Assembly (NCBI GenBank): GCA_009760855.2
Contig: WPIO01000017.1
Coordinates: 6,254,501-6,318,500 of the forward strand
DNA length: 64,000 nt
From: Cristatella mucedo
Taxonomy: Eukaryota > Bryozoa > Phylactolaemata > Cristatellidae
Direction: 5' to 3'
Below, one piece after another: positions 10,139 through 31,940 of the stretch (positions within the stretch are counted from its first letter, which is position 1; each line of letters starts with the position of its first letter). Below the pieces are notes generated by a model, which worked only from the letters and a program-made list of their open reading frames with translations, had not been told where the DNA came from and made no database searches. The position numbers and the translations under genes were made by a program.

Positions 10139-12357
10139 CGGCTGAGCACACATCCTCTCGCTTTCGCTATGCAACCTTCGCCACAGGTCACGCTGATGCT
10201 ACCTGACGTTGTTGCCGATGGCGTTGTCGTCGGTCCTGACGTCGCGGCGGCGGTGACTCTTCCCCGGTCTCGCGCCCTTTCGCTCATTCTCTAACGCGGC
10301 GAGCAGCGCCGACTCGCCCGCTCAAAGGCGCAGGCGGGTGAGCTCTCACCACCCGGCTCCACTACACTACCGCGGGCGGCTGACGCGACCGCCGACGGAT
10401 GGCCGCGATCGCTGTCGCTCGTGTGACGTAAGCGGCCGCCATGGTGGCGGCCGCTGATTCTAATAACCGCACGCCTGCGAGGCGGACGCACGCAAGCGCT
10501 CACTCGCTCTCTTTCGGGCACCACTGCCCAGCTCCTCTCATCTCTCGCTCTCTCTCCCTCCCTGTCTACCTCTCTCTCTCTCGTTTTCTGTATTCGCCCC
10601 TTATAAGTTATTCTAACTTGGTTGTCGGAGCTATCGATATCACGCATATATATATACCGTAGATATATGCTGTAGATATGCTATAGATATAGATATATGC
10701 TATAGATACAGTGCTGCGCACGCATGCCTGCGTAGATATATACTATAGATGTCGATACTGCAGGCACTCTGCCAGTACGCGTAAGCTCATCCAGTGTCCT
10801 GTCCACTCGCGTGACGTACACATTCGCATCCCCGGGGGCGGCGCTAGTCCCGCGCCCCACGCCTAGAGTTAGTCGCTTTCCTGCACGGTTGCCTTCACTT
10901 CATATGGCCTCGCAATTGGCGGACGAAACAGCGCGTCGTAGATGGGTCGGGCCGTGCCGGGGGGGGGCGGCGGGCGGTGGCAGGCTCCAGGACCTGTCTG
11001 GGGGGGGGGGCAACGAATGCGATAGAACCACGCTAGCACGGCGGCCTTTACTTACCCGCCGGCGTTGGTCGCCCGCTGCCACGCGCGTCTGATCATTGCG
11101 TGGCGCAGAGTCTCGCACCTCTCGTCCCGTCCGCTGCGCTTTTGGCGCAGTCGGCTACGTCAGCGGCGAACGAGAAGTTGAAAGTCTCGCAGTGGGCGCG
11201 AGGCGGCGCGCGCTCACTGACGCTAGGTCGCGGAGGAATCTCTGCCCGAGACGCACCCTCGCCGTAACGTCAACGCTGTCTCTTCTGGAGCCCGTACTTT
11301 AGCAGCCAAACCCCGTGCGGCTGCAGGCGGCAACTCGACAATCGCGCTCGCACGCGCGCGCGCGCCTGGTCCTGGGCTGGCCGAAGCGCGCCCGCGGGGC
11401 GCTCGAAGCGGTCGGCTGCCTGCCCCGCCCCCCCATTCCCACGGCCTCCTCGCCCGTAGCGCCGGTCGGTGCGGGTGCTGAGCAGCCGACGGACGAACGC
11501 AGGGGGCTCCCGCGAATGAGCGCGGGTTTCTCGCGGTCGGCGCACGCTGGATTGCCTCTTCGACGGTGACGAAACGAGGACAAGAGGACGAGGACTGCGG
11601 GGACAGCAGTCGTGAGTCTCAGCGATCACCGCCGCCGCCGCCGCCCATCCCTGTGCGGGCGCAGCCGGACAGCCTGCAGCTGCCAGCCTTTCGCCCGTCC
11701 TCCGGCGGCAGACGGCAGGTCTTGGAGGGGTAGGGAGGAAGGGAGGGAGCCAGGCGCGATTTCCCGGTACTCATTCGGCCTCATTTCGAACCGGCGTCGG
11801 TCAGCCGCACCCGTGCGATGCGGTTTCCGGCCGCCGTTCGCCGCGCTGGGCCAGACCGGCTTTATTGAAGACGGCGCGGCCGGAAGCCCGAGGCGGATGG
11901 GCTCACCAGCCGAATTACCGCGCTCTCGCTCGCTCGCTCGCGCCGCCGCCGCGCGCGCGAGCGAGCGCCGCTGGCGGCTCCGAACAGTGGCTCGGTTTGT
12001 GCCGGCCGATGTTTGCGCCGTGCTTTCTCCCTCTCTCTCTCTCTCGGCGAGGCGGCGTCGACCCCCCATTGGCCACTCGCGGCGCCGACGAACGCGGGAC
12101 CGCGGGGAAGAAGGCGACGGAAGCTCTGACTGACCGCGCGGCCGCGACGCGCTCGGCTATTTTCTTTCCAGCGGGTGCGCAGGAGGCGGGCTGCGCGCCG
12201 CCCACCGGCCGAGACGCCGACGGGCGGTGGCTGGACTGCCAGCCAATAGGAGTCGTTCGCCGGCCGCTGCGTCAGCAACAGTTTCTTTTCACCTCCGCCG
12301 CCGCGAGCCGTCGGGTCGCAGATCTTTATAGGTCGTCGAATCGGGCGCGCTCGCCCC
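10139..12357. other. GC-rich 5' flank of Wnt5
   Basis: No gene is recognised. The region includes CT-rich stretches (10540-10580), a short ATAGATAT-type repeat (10645-10755), G runs at 10959-10968 and 11001-11010, and CGCTCGCT/GCGAGCGAG inverted units near 11925-11965. Its CpG density rises towards the Wnt5 start, consistent with a CpG-island promoter; that is an inference from composition. Confidence 0.5.
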
Positions 12358-12381
12358 TATAAGCTCTCGGCTGCCGAGAGC
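12358..12381 (+). promoter_or_regulatory. TATA-like box with an adjacent 9-bp palindrome, possible Wnt5 core promoter
   Basis: TATAAG lies at 12358-12363. It runs directly into a perfect inverted repeat, gctctcggc (12363-12371), one T, then gccgagagc (12373-12381). Transcription starting about 30 bases downstream would give a 5' UTR of roughly 195 bases. A second TTTATA lies at 12325. No transcript data support the start, so this is positional inference. Confidence 0.3.
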
Positions 12382-12584
12382 GTCGCGCCGTCGCGCGGAA
12401 ACGCGCCAACCGACGTAGAGCGAGACGGACCTGCGCTGACGGACCTGCAGCTGCTGCTGCCACGCCAAGGTGACGACCCAGCCGCGAGGCTACTACTCGC
12501 GAGACTTCGCCGGCATTGAAAGCGGAGACCCGTACGCGGCCTCCACCGCCGCCAGGCCTCCGAGCCGCCGCTCAGCACGTGACG
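12382..12584 (+). other. Wnt5: Probable Wnt5 5' untranslated region
   Basis: No ATG occurs from about 12361 to the chosen start codon, so scanning ribosomes would meet 12585 first. The segment has a duplicated gacggacctgc (about 12424 and 12437) and a CTG-rich patch. A CACGTG E-box sits at 12576-12581, four bases before the ATG. The 5' boundary is not established. Confidence 0.45.
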
Positions 12585-22450
<9,866 letters not shown>

Positions 22451-23190
22451 GCCGCCGGCGCCGCCGCCGCCGGCGGCGAGCAAACGAGCTCGAAGCCGCA
22501 GATCTCGAGCTCGCAGATCCAACTCAGCGGCCGTCGTCGCACTGCTCAAGCTGCGGCCGCGCCGAACTCACACGCGCCGAACTCGGCCGCCAGGCTTCCC
22601 GCCAAGCTCTGCCCGCTCTGCGAGTTGTGACTGGGCGTCGTCGGCGGCGTCGCGACGGCGGGCGGCAGCGCCACCTCAGGAGGAGCATCCGCCGCCGCGC
22701 GGTCGCCTCGCTGCTGTCGCGTCAATCGAACGACGTCGCGGCGACCGGCTCTCGGGGGGGGGGGGCTGCGGCGGTGAGCGTCGGCCCGGTGGAGCTCCGT
22801 CGCTGCCGCCGTGCGCTCGCTCTCCCGTCTCCCTCGAGAGAGAGAGAGAGTGACTCCGACAGCATGAGTCGGCGGCCGCAAGGCCGCCGCGTCGGCCTCA
22901 CTCTGCGGCCGCTCGCGAAAGCGGTCCGAAGCCGTGGAGGCTGCGACGCTGACGCGGTTCAGCCCGTAGAAGGACATCCTTCGCGGCGGCATCTGAACAT
23001 GATCTCTTGGGCTGTGCAGTGGACACGGCTCGTTCTCGCCCGCTCGCTGTCGCAGCCGATGGAAGGAAGGGAATTTGACACTACTTTAATGTTTAATTTA
23101 TTTTTTACCACGCGTCGGAGGGCAACGGCGCAAGTCAGTGTATGCAATGAAGTAATTGCGATTATTTATACAGCTGAATAATTATAATGC
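22451..23190 (+). other. Wnt5: Probable Wnt5 3' untranslated region
   Basis: The sequence after the stop is GC-rich with a 12-nt G run (22755-22766) and a short GA run (22836-22850). It turns AT-rich at 23075-23190. No AATAAA is seen; variant signals such as AATAAT (about 23178) are possible. The 3' end is therefore a guess. Confidence 0.4.
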
Positions 23191-24314
23191 GTTCTACGTG
23201 CAGTGGCGTCGTCGCATGCTCTCTCCGCTTGCTATAGCGCCTCCGCCCTTGCAGCGACTCTCAGCCCATGTCCCTCCGCCCATGTCGCCGCCCGTCTCCG
23301 CTCGGCGTTGCCGCCGACTGATCGGCGGCGGCGGCGCTCATTTGAGGAGACGACGTAGAGCCGAGTGCTCGCGCGCAGGCGGTCGTTCCGCTGATGGCCG
23401 CTTGCCGCAGATCGTCGAGCTCGCGCACGCGCACGCGCGCGCCGCCGACTGCCGTTTCCGCACGCTCCTCCGTACGGAGAGAGCCTCTCCTCTCCTCTCT
23501 TCTCCGAATGCTCGTTCGTGCCGCGCCGTGCTTCGCTGCTCGGGAACTGGGGCCGAAGAGTGCTCGCATTTCGACTATCTATCTAATTATCCTAAACACG
23601 AGATAGGTCACGAAGGAGCGCAGCGAGCGTGCGTCCCACGCTCTCGAGGCCCAACCTTCAACTCGTGAGGCCGAGCGGGCATAAATTGGCCCCGACGGAA
23701 TGCCGCGTCTGCGCGGCGGCGCGCCTGCGAATTCCCGGCGTCTCGAGCCTCGCATTGGCACTTCCGTTTCGTTGACCGTCGCGCGCGCGCGGTCGGCGCC
23801 CGACAGCCACCGGCGGTCGCCTCGGCGGCAACGACTCGGCGGATCGCGGGCGGAGGGCGAGGTTGACAGCTGCCGGCTTTCCTCCGCGACCCGCAAATCG
23901 CACAGGCTGCGAGCTCGTCGCTCGAGCTACAGCGGCCGCTGGAGCTCGCGCGAGACGAGCTCGCAGCCATCACGTGACGAGCCGTCGCGAATCGGTCAAC
24001 GGCGCCCGATGCCACCGCCGCCGCGAAGGTGCGCTCGCTTCTAGAGGCTTCCGAGACGCGCTCTCGCCGCCGCCGCCGGTCGCTTTAAACGAGCCGCGCT
24101 CAGCTACAGCCCTCGTCATTAGCGCTCGCTCCTCTGGCGCCTCCGCGGCGGACCGCGCCGGGCGCAATTTCCTCTCGCGGTCGGTCGCCAATACCGGTAG
24201 ACGCACGGAGGGGGATTCGTGCGGCCGCGCCGCTCTGAGCGCTCGCAAGGATCCGAGGTCGTGCGATCTGGGCGGATCCAATTTGGACAGCTGCAGCTGG
24301 CGACGTCTGGTCTT
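23191..24314. other. GC-rich DNA downstream of Wnt5, no gene recognised
   Basis: Frames stay open for hundreds of codons on both strands (the longest reaches 398 codons through 25059), but the products are Arg/Ala/Gly-rich without domains and run straight through GGC repeats. I treat them as artefacts of GC content. Confidence 0.6.
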
Positions 24315-24358
<44 letters not shown>

Positions 24359-24359
24359 C
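24315..24359 (+). repeat. GGC trinucleotide run
   Basis: About 45 bases of GCG/GGC triplets. It translates as poly-Arg, poly-Gly or poly-Ala in the three frames, with no sign of a real protein around it. Confidence 0.97.
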
Positions 24360-24657
24360 GCTCAATCGTCATCGCAGCGAGCGACTCGCCGTTTCACCGC
24401 AATATGGGCCTGAAGCGGGCAGTAAAAACGGCGGCGGAGCGCGAATAGGACGGAAGCGGGCCGGCCGCCCGACGGCCGGCGAGCGGCGCGCTGTAGGTCA
24501 TCCAGCAGCGTCGCGGTTAGCGGTCGCCGCTTGCCTGCCGACTTCGGGCGGTCGGCGGCCCAGCCGGACATTTGCATTTTATTGCTGCTCGCCGGACGCC
24601 CGACGAGTCCGCCAATCGGCGTCGCGCCAGGGCGCGCGCGGAGGTCGTAGCAAACCG

Positions 24658-24659
24658 CA

Positions 24660-24702
<43 letters not shown>

Positions 24703-24718
24703 AAGGCTCGCCGGAGCA

Positions 24719-24776
<58 letters not shown>

Positions 24777-24799
24777 AAGGCTCGCCGGAGCGGCGGCCC
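24658..24799 (+). repeat. Duplicated unit: GGC run plus gaaggctcgccggagc
   Basis: A GGC run (24658-24702) is followed by gaaggctcgccggagc, then a second longer GGC run (to about 24778) followed by the same 16 bases. This is a tandem duplication of a roughly 75-base unit whose triplet part varies in length. Confidence 0.93.
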
Positions 24800-24826
24800 C
24801 TCGGCCTCTAGCACGGATTGACTCGA

Positions 24827-24960
24827 GCGACGATCGCTGCGGGCGCAGCGATCGTCGCGCGGCGGAGCGGGCGAGCGCAGCGATCGTCGCGCGGCCGATT
24901 AGCAGCGGTGCCTGCCGGCTCGGCGCGACGGCCTCGCTAGCCGGCAGGCACCGCCGCTGC
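24827..24960. repeat. Cluster of two foldbacks and a direct repeat
   Basis: Foldback 1 is gcgacgatcgctgc (24827-24840), loop gggc, exact complement at 24845-24858. Its right arm is duplicated with flanks near 24876-24894. Foldback 2 pairs 24902-24920 with 24939-24960: ggtgcctgccggct matches agccggcaggcacc exactly and the outer gcagc pairs across a 3-nt bulge. The segment starts about 30 bases after the GGC duplication. Confidence 0.92.
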
Positions 24961-26221
<1,261 letters not shown>

Positions 26222-26257
26222 GAGTAGCAGATGGATGTAGCAGCTGGAGGTAGTAGC

Positions 26258-26695
26258 TCAGCATAGGAAGTAGCAGCAGCCCAGGACCGCTGAAAAGGAT
26301 GAGCCATAGTCGGCAGCAGGAGAGTAGTTGTCATTGCGTAAGAATTGTGGAAGCGAGTTCCACAGTCTAGGACCTGAAGAGCTAAAGCTTCTGTCGCCAA
26401 CGGTCTTTAAGCGGAGGAATGGAACAGCTAATTTATTGTCCACACAGGACCTGAGGGCGCGAACCGGTTGAAACTGAGGCAGCAGTTCAGCTACGTACGA
26501 AGGAGCCAAGCCGTGGCGGGCCTTGTGGGTCAGCGTAAGAACTTTGCTTTGTATCCGTTGCTCTACCGACAGCCATCCTAACTCTTTCAGCAAAGGAGAC
26601 ACGTGGCCAAACCTCTGGGACTTCAAAACTAGCTTTGCAGCCATATTCACAGCCAGCTGCAGTGGCCTTGTTGCTTTCTTTGGTAGCCCAGCCAA
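26258..26695 (-). pseudogene. LINE A C-terminal region (copy A2)
   Basis: 145 codons match the A1 C-terminal block: AGLPKKATRPLQLAVNMAA, LLKELGWLSVEQRIQSK, LTHKARHGLAPSYVAELL, RSFSSSGPRLWNSLPQF. No ATG or upstream domain belongs to this frame. Confidence 0.88.
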
Positions 26696-26839
26696 AACGG
26701 AATTACAATAATCAAGCCGAGGCCTAAATTTTGAGCACGCGGTGATGGTCGCACAACAGCATCATCTATTCGAAGGGCAAAGCCTTCTAGTCACGCCACA
26801 CGCTTAGGGTATCTTATGAGCAGCAGTTCGGTTTTATCG

Positions 26840-27099
26840 TCATTTAGTTTCAAGAAGTTTTCCGACATCCATGATCAAATGTCGGCAAGCATTCAGTTTC
26901 TCAGTTGCTGCAGCAGATTCCGACGGTTTGAATAACCAATACAGCTTAGTATCGGCAGCATAAAAGTGATATCCCATTCCACGGGCCTTAATCGCTTTTC
27001 CCAGAGGTTGAGTATAAATAGAGAACAGCAAGGGACCGAGGACGGACCCTTGAGGGACTCCTCAGGTGACCTGTCTCGTGTATGAGACCTGACCCCCAC
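26840..27099 (-). pseudogene. LINE A RT motif C region with damaged active site (copy A2)
   Basis: The minus-strand frame reads [17 protein letters not shown]. Motif C is YAAD here where copy A1 has YADD, so a catalytic aspartate is lost. Motif B ([17 protein letters not shown]-like) sits in another frame, showing a frameshift between the two. Confidence 0.82.
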
Positions 27100-27520
27100 A
27101 CGACATAGATTGAAGACGATCAGACAAGTACGATTGAAACCATGCCAGTGCCTCGTCTGCCAGACCGATCGTTGTTCTCAATCGTTCAAGTAGATCAATG
27201 GTGTCGAAGGCAGCTGATAGATATAGCAGAGCTAGGGCAGTGACATTGCCGTCATCGTTGCCATATAGAATGTCATCGCTAACACAGATGAGATAGGTTT
27301 CAGTGGAGTGCAGCCTCTTGAACCCTGATTGAATGTTTTTGAAATTTCATTCTTTTCAGTATGTGCAACCAGCTGCTTAGCGACACTTTTTTCAAGAATC
27401 TTTGATTAGAAAGAAAGAAGTGAAACTGGACGATAGTTTGCAAGGATCTCTGTATCTAATCAAGGCTTTTTAAAGTACGGGTCTAACGATTGCCGATTCG
27501 AAGGGCTTGGACACAACCCG

Positions 27521-27974
27521 AACGATGAAGGGAGATTCGCCCGAGCAGAAGGTCACGCAGGACGCGCGGAACTAAGCGGAGCCGATGCAGGGCGATGCAG
27601 CCTCGATCTGACATGACTTTGAACAGTGCACGAAATCGCTCTCGTGAGACAGACGCACTGAGCGGACAAAAGCGACTAGACACTTGTCGCATAAAAGGTA
27701 GGCGTAGCGAGAGCATACGTCGTATGGATCCAGGGGCCGGCGGGGGTGGGAGCACTTGCCCCCCCACCCTTTACTGCGGGGCAGCGACCTGGGCCGCCGC
27801 CGCCGCCGCCCTCCTCTGTCCGTTCCTCCATGCACCCGAACGTCATTAGCGACGGAATTACGCCTCGCTCGTTCAATCTGCTCTCTGTGTGCCTCCACTC
27901 GCTGAGCAGCCGCCGAGTTCGTTTTGAATGAAATTTAGCGGTATAATTATTTTTCATTATTCGCCGGTCTTATT
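27521..27974. other. Intergenic, no gene recognised
   Basis: GC-rich, with a C/G-rich hairpin-like patch at 27739-27782 (gggggtgggagc, then cccccaccc) and a GCC run at 27793-27810. Confidence 0.5.
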
Positions 27975-28419
27975 CTTCCTGCTTACTGGCCTACCAGCAT
28001 GTGCGATCAGGCGATTGCAGCTCGTGCAAAACTCTGCAGCTAGGCTTGTCTGTCGTGAGCGTCGCAGTTGCCACATTACTCCACTTCTCGCCGACCTGCA
28101 CTGGCTACCAGTGAGGCAACGGATTGACTTCAAGGTTTTGTCGCTCTCTTTTAAGTCTCTTCATTCTATGGCTCCAGCCTATCTTTCAGATATACTCCCC
28201 AATCCGGCCAAGCATCGTACCACCCGCTTTTCGGAATCCAACCGTCTGGAAATACCTCGTACAAACCTTAAATCCTTTGGAGACCGTGCATTTAGCTCGT
28301 ATGCTCCCAAAGCCTGGAACTCCCTCCCGACCTGCGTCAGAACATCCCCTGACCTGACCACATTTAAAAGAAACTTAAAAACACACCTATTTAGGACAGC
28401 ATTTAGTGGGTCCCTGTGA
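27975..28419 (+). pseudogene. LINE B C-terminal region (copy B1)
   Basis: The open C-terminal fragment reads QLVQNSAARLVCRERRSCH, LLADLHWLPVRQRIDFKVL, TNLKSFGDRAFSSYAPKAW, then RNLKTHLFRTAFSGSL and a stop. This is the C-terminal block of L2/CR1-like ORF2 proteins. It has no RT domain and cannot be active alone. Confidence 0.9.
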
Positions 28420-28648
28420 TTCGTCCTTGATGTGCTTATGCGTGCTGACACTGCATGCTGCCACTAACCACATTTGCATGCTGACCCAGTGCATGTCACC
28501 CCTAACCATATTATTCATTTTGTTTGTTTTTTCAAGCATGATTTTACTTACTATTCTATTGCATATCACTTTGCAGCAAATGTAAAGCGCTTAGAAAGAG
28601 ATTAAGTTCTCTGAGGGCGCTTTATCAAGTGCAATATTATTATTATTC
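27975..28648 (+). mobile_element. LINE family B copy B1, 3' fragment
   Basis: This 5'-truncated copy starts near ctggcctaccagcatgtgcg and ends in the ATT tail at about 28635-28648. The 3' UTR contains atgtaaagcgcttagaaag and taagttctctgagggcgct, the signature used to recognise this family. The coding part to 28419 is open. The sequence is close to copies at 32898 and 47958. Confidence 0.92.
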
Positions 28649-30548
28649 CGCATACATGAACGTCTTGCACGTCTGTCTTGCCTCCTACATACAAAGTTTG
28701 CTGGTCTTGCCCCGCCCCCGCCCCCTCCCGCCCCTAGATGAAAGTCCTGCCTTCTCCCCCACCCACTGGCCGCATGGAATGTTGCATGCGCGCGCGTAAT
28801 CCTCTGGGACGCACCGATGAATACAGGATGCCGCAGCAGGATGTAGTAGTACGGTGAGCAAGTTTGTTAGCAGAGAACGACCGATCGGTTGCTGAAGGGG
28901 GCGAACGAGCCCTGCCGCGAATGGCAAACGGGCGCGCACACACCCCTTCCGTTTGCTAATCCTGCGCGCGGAAGCCCCACAGAAAGATTGGCAACGAGTG
29001 CCCCCCAACCGACGCTTCGCGGACTCGGCTCGCACTTCCGCCGCTCGCTAAAGCCTCGCAGCTTCGGCTCGGCGCTTTGCTGCTGCGCATCGAGCCGAGG
29101 CCGCCGTCGCTTGCCAGCGCCGAGGCCGCGCCGAGGCTGCGTCCGGCCAAAGCTGCGCTGCCTGCACTGCCTGGCGAGCGTCCGGATGGAGTGGCGGCCA
29201 TGAACTTGTCTCGAGTGTGAACTAGCGTCGAACCGGCGGCAATGTCAACACTGCGTGCAGCAGCTCGTAGTCAAGAGTAGTGTCGTTGTCGGGCTGTGCT
29301 GGCTGGTACATTCGCTCTCGCTTGGCAGCAGCGGCAGAGTTCTCAGAAGTGTTGACGACGCCTCCCTTGGCGGCGAACCAAAGCAGGAGCGGCGGCCATA
29401 CACGGACACGTATCAGCTGCTGCTGCTGCTGCTGCCTATGTGCGCTGCTTATATACCGATCGTCGGAAATTTAGGCCGCCATCTTTCTACCGGCAGCTTT
29501 CTGTATCGACGAACTCCTCCAGTTTTCTAATCTCTCGTAGTCCCACTTAAGCGAGCCGAGGTCAAGCGAGGCTGTGCCGTAAACCGTAGCGAGCGTGCGT
29601 GCGGAGAAATGAAACGCTGCAATGCGATCGCGATGTGCGCGCGACGCTCGCACCAGCTAGCCGGTCAGCTGACCTGCTAGCGAGCGTTCGCTCTTGCTTG
29701 GCCTCGCTCTCTTGGCCGTCGTTGCCGCCTTAGAATGCTTGCATTCGAAGAGAAGAGAGGAAGCGGAACAATGTCCTGGCAATATTGAGTGAACAGCTTG
29801 ATTCAGCGTCGACCGCTCTGCACTTTCCGTTTGTGACGCCCCGCGATCAACCGCAGCGGGCCGCGCGCACTGTTTGCATGGTCGCGCGAGCTTGCTTCCG
29901 GTGCGCATTTCCATCCGGGAATCCGGGACCCGCGCGCGTCAATTTATGCAACCCAATGTACTCCTTCGCCCGGCCGTAATAACGAGGTATTGTCTGGCTG
30001 ATAGTGAATGGAGCCGTCGGCGCGAAGTCTCGTCGAACGCCGAGCGAACGAGAGGGCGGCCGCCTCTGGCGCGCGCGAGTTCCGGTTTGCGGAATCTCGA
30101 AGCTCGCTGGGGCATTCTCGTTCGGCTGCTCGCAGAGCCGCGATCGCGGCGGACTCGCTGGCGCCCGCACATTGTCGCTGCGCAAGCATTTTCACTGCGC
30201 GTGGCTTTCCTGTCGGCTTTCCTGTCGATCGAGCTGGACGCTCCTGCGCGCGTGGGCGACAGACGCACGGCGGCGGCCGAGGCGAGTCGCGCAGGAATCG
30301 CAGCGACTGCCGGAAGCGCCGCGAGTCTCCCGCAGAAAGGCACCCGGCGCGCTGAGCCCGTCGACGCGCCGACACCGCGTCACTCCGCTCGAGAATGACG
30401 TTTGGGTCCGAGCGGCGGCAAGCTCGACGCCGATGAACGCCGCGGACTCTTCAGCCGCCAGGTGTCGCGTTTCGCCAAGGCGCGCGCGTCCTGTCGCTCG
30501 CGTTTCGCTCCCGTGTGCGCCGCAGCCGCGGCGCGGTCCGACGGGCAG
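28649..30548. other. GC-rich intergenic, no gene recognised
   Basis: Overlapping frames on both strands lack domains. It has a GCT/CTG-rich patch at 29418-29433, a TATATA near 29449 and an imperfect palindrome at 29656-29681. Confidence 0.5.
29656..29681. repeat. 26-nt near-perfect palindrome
   Basis: gctagc and a second gctagc flank the perfect palindrome ggtcagctgacc (29663-29674). Only one base pair of the 26-nt dyad mismatches. It might be a protein-binding dyad; nothing else supports a function. Confidence 0.85.
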
Positions 30549-30556
30549 CAGCAGCA

Positions 30557-30629
<73 letters not shown>
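30549..30629 (+). repeat. GGC/CAG trinucleotide run
   Basis: A few CAG units are followed by about 70 bases of GGC triplets. Three frames read poly-Gly, poly-Arg or poly-Ala. No gene is identified around it. Confidence 0.96.
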
Positions 30630-30631
<2 letters not shown>

Positions 30632-30748
30632 AGATGATTCGCGGACCGAGCGTTCGCCGTTGCCAGATTATTAGCAGTGAGGAGCGCCAATTAATGATGT
30701 CCACTACGTCAATTAGCATTGTCCACCTGCCGTAATTGTTTTCGTGCG

Positions 30749-30796
30749 CGCTCGCTCCGCCGATCGCGCCCGCGCGCGCGCTCGGCGGAGCGAGCG
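30749..30796. repeat. Perfect inverted repeat, 15-bp stem and 18-nt loop
   Basis: cgctcgctccgccga (30749-30763) and its exact reverse complement at 30782-30796 enclose a CG-alternating loop. Confidence 0.93.
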
Positions 30797-31250
30797 GCGA
30801 TGCGGGCAAGCGCAGCCGGATCTCCGCCGGACCGTGCGCTCGCCGCCTACTGCGGCGCCGGAGGGAGCGACGCGTTTACGCCGCGGCAGTGGCAGCGGCG
30901 GCGGAGAGGAGTCGAAGGCGCACGATGGCTCCTCCGGCCGCTCTGACCTCGCCCCGAATGAGGCGAATCGTTCGAATCGCGCCCGCTCAAGTTGCATAAG
31001 GCCGGCCCGAGCGGATTTGAAAGGAAAACAATCGGCTAACCAGTGACAGGCCGGCGGCCTGTCGACGGCGCCGAACGAGCGGCCGATTTAGCCGCTGCGG
31101 TGGCGCGGCATGCAGGGAAGGGGTTTACAAAGCAGCGGCCAGAAAAGCAGGGAGCACGTTAAGCACAACAGCCGCCGCCGACGACTGGCGCCGCTCAGCA
31201 GCGCTGCAGTGCAGCTTTCGTCTTTCAGGCAGCGTAGTGCAGCCGCGTCG

Positions 31251-31267
31251 GGCGGCGGCGGCGAAGT

Positions 31268-31330
<63 letters not shown>

Positions 31331-31371
31331 AGTTGGCGGCGGCGAAGTTGGCGGCGGCGGCGGCGGCGGGT
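31251..31371 (+). repeat. GGC run with GAAGTT interruptions
   Basis: GGC triplets are broken by ggcgaagttggc three times (about 31260, 31327 and 31342). The frames are poly-Gly/Ala/Arg. The flanks 30797-31250 hold no recognised gene. Confidence 0.96.
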
Positions 31372-31509
31372 GTGGGAGTGACGAGTGCGATGCCTTTAGC
31401 TCGGCTTCGCAGCCAGCCGCACTACTGCAGCAATGTCGGCCACCTCGTGCCACTGCGTCCTCTAAAAGGGATCGTGTTGTTGCGCTCTAGAAGAAGTGAA
31501 TCCAAGTAC

Positions 31510-31625
31510 AAACTACTCACTTCCTCGGCATTCTGCCTGACTCAGCTCCTGATTCTTTTCACTTTCTCTCTGCTGCTTGAGATGCAGTCAGTTGGCTATC
31601 GTATGCGCGCACCGAAGGAAGCACC
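31510..31625 (+). mobile_element. LINE family A 3' fragment
   Basis: The segment matches A1 around 1750-1825: ctttctctctgctgcttgag, then atgcagtcagttggctatcg and atgcgcgcaccgaagg. It is a short 3' UTR relic without coding sequence or tail. Confidence 0.7.
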
Positions 31626-31661
31626 GCTTTCGCTTCGAGTGCTTCGCTGCAGAAAGCTCGC

Positions 31662-31732
31662 CGACGTAGCACGCGCGCAGCGACGTAGCGCGCGCACAGC
31701 GTCGTAGCACGTGCGCACAGACGTGCGCACAG
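31662..31732 (+). repeat. 19- to 21-nt tandem repeat
   Basis: Units cgacgtagcacgcgcgcag, cgacgtagcgcgcgcacag, cgtcgtagcacgtgcgcacag and a partial fourth follow each other without gaps, just after the LINE A fragment. Confidence 0.88.
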
Positions 31733-31799
31733 TCTCTTCGTGGCTCTTTTGTACTTTTGGCTTTGTCTGCAACGACAATCAACTTTCTCTAGATTGGAA

Positions 31800-31940
31800 A
31801 TATAGCATATATTATTTAATTAGTAGAGCTCCCTATGAAAATTTCATCTCTATCCAGTCGCTCCACATATTCAGCAGCGGCTCCAGCCCACGGCCAGTCC
31901 ACTTGTTGAAGGTGAGAACCCTACCCCTAGCCCAAACCTA
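31800..31940 (-). mobile_element. SINE family S2 copy b (diverged)
   Basis: The same plus-strand order as 6345-6485: an AT-rich stretch, an agagctccctatgaaaattt block, cagtcgctccacatat, and a B-box-like ggctccagcccacggcc at about 31880-31896. It is the most diverged of the three copies. Confidence 0.5.

Larger units (their letters stand above)
26222..27520 (-). mobile_element. LINE family A antisense copy A2, truncated at both ends
   Basis: On the minus strand the sequence matches copy A1 from about its base 310 to about 1760. The match starts near 27520 (TTCGAATCGGCAATCGTTAG) and ends near 26222, so both the 5' part and the ATTAC tail are missing. It has several frameshifts. It inserted in, or was rearranged with, GC-rich DNA on both sides; no target duplication is evident. 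Confidence 0.9.
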
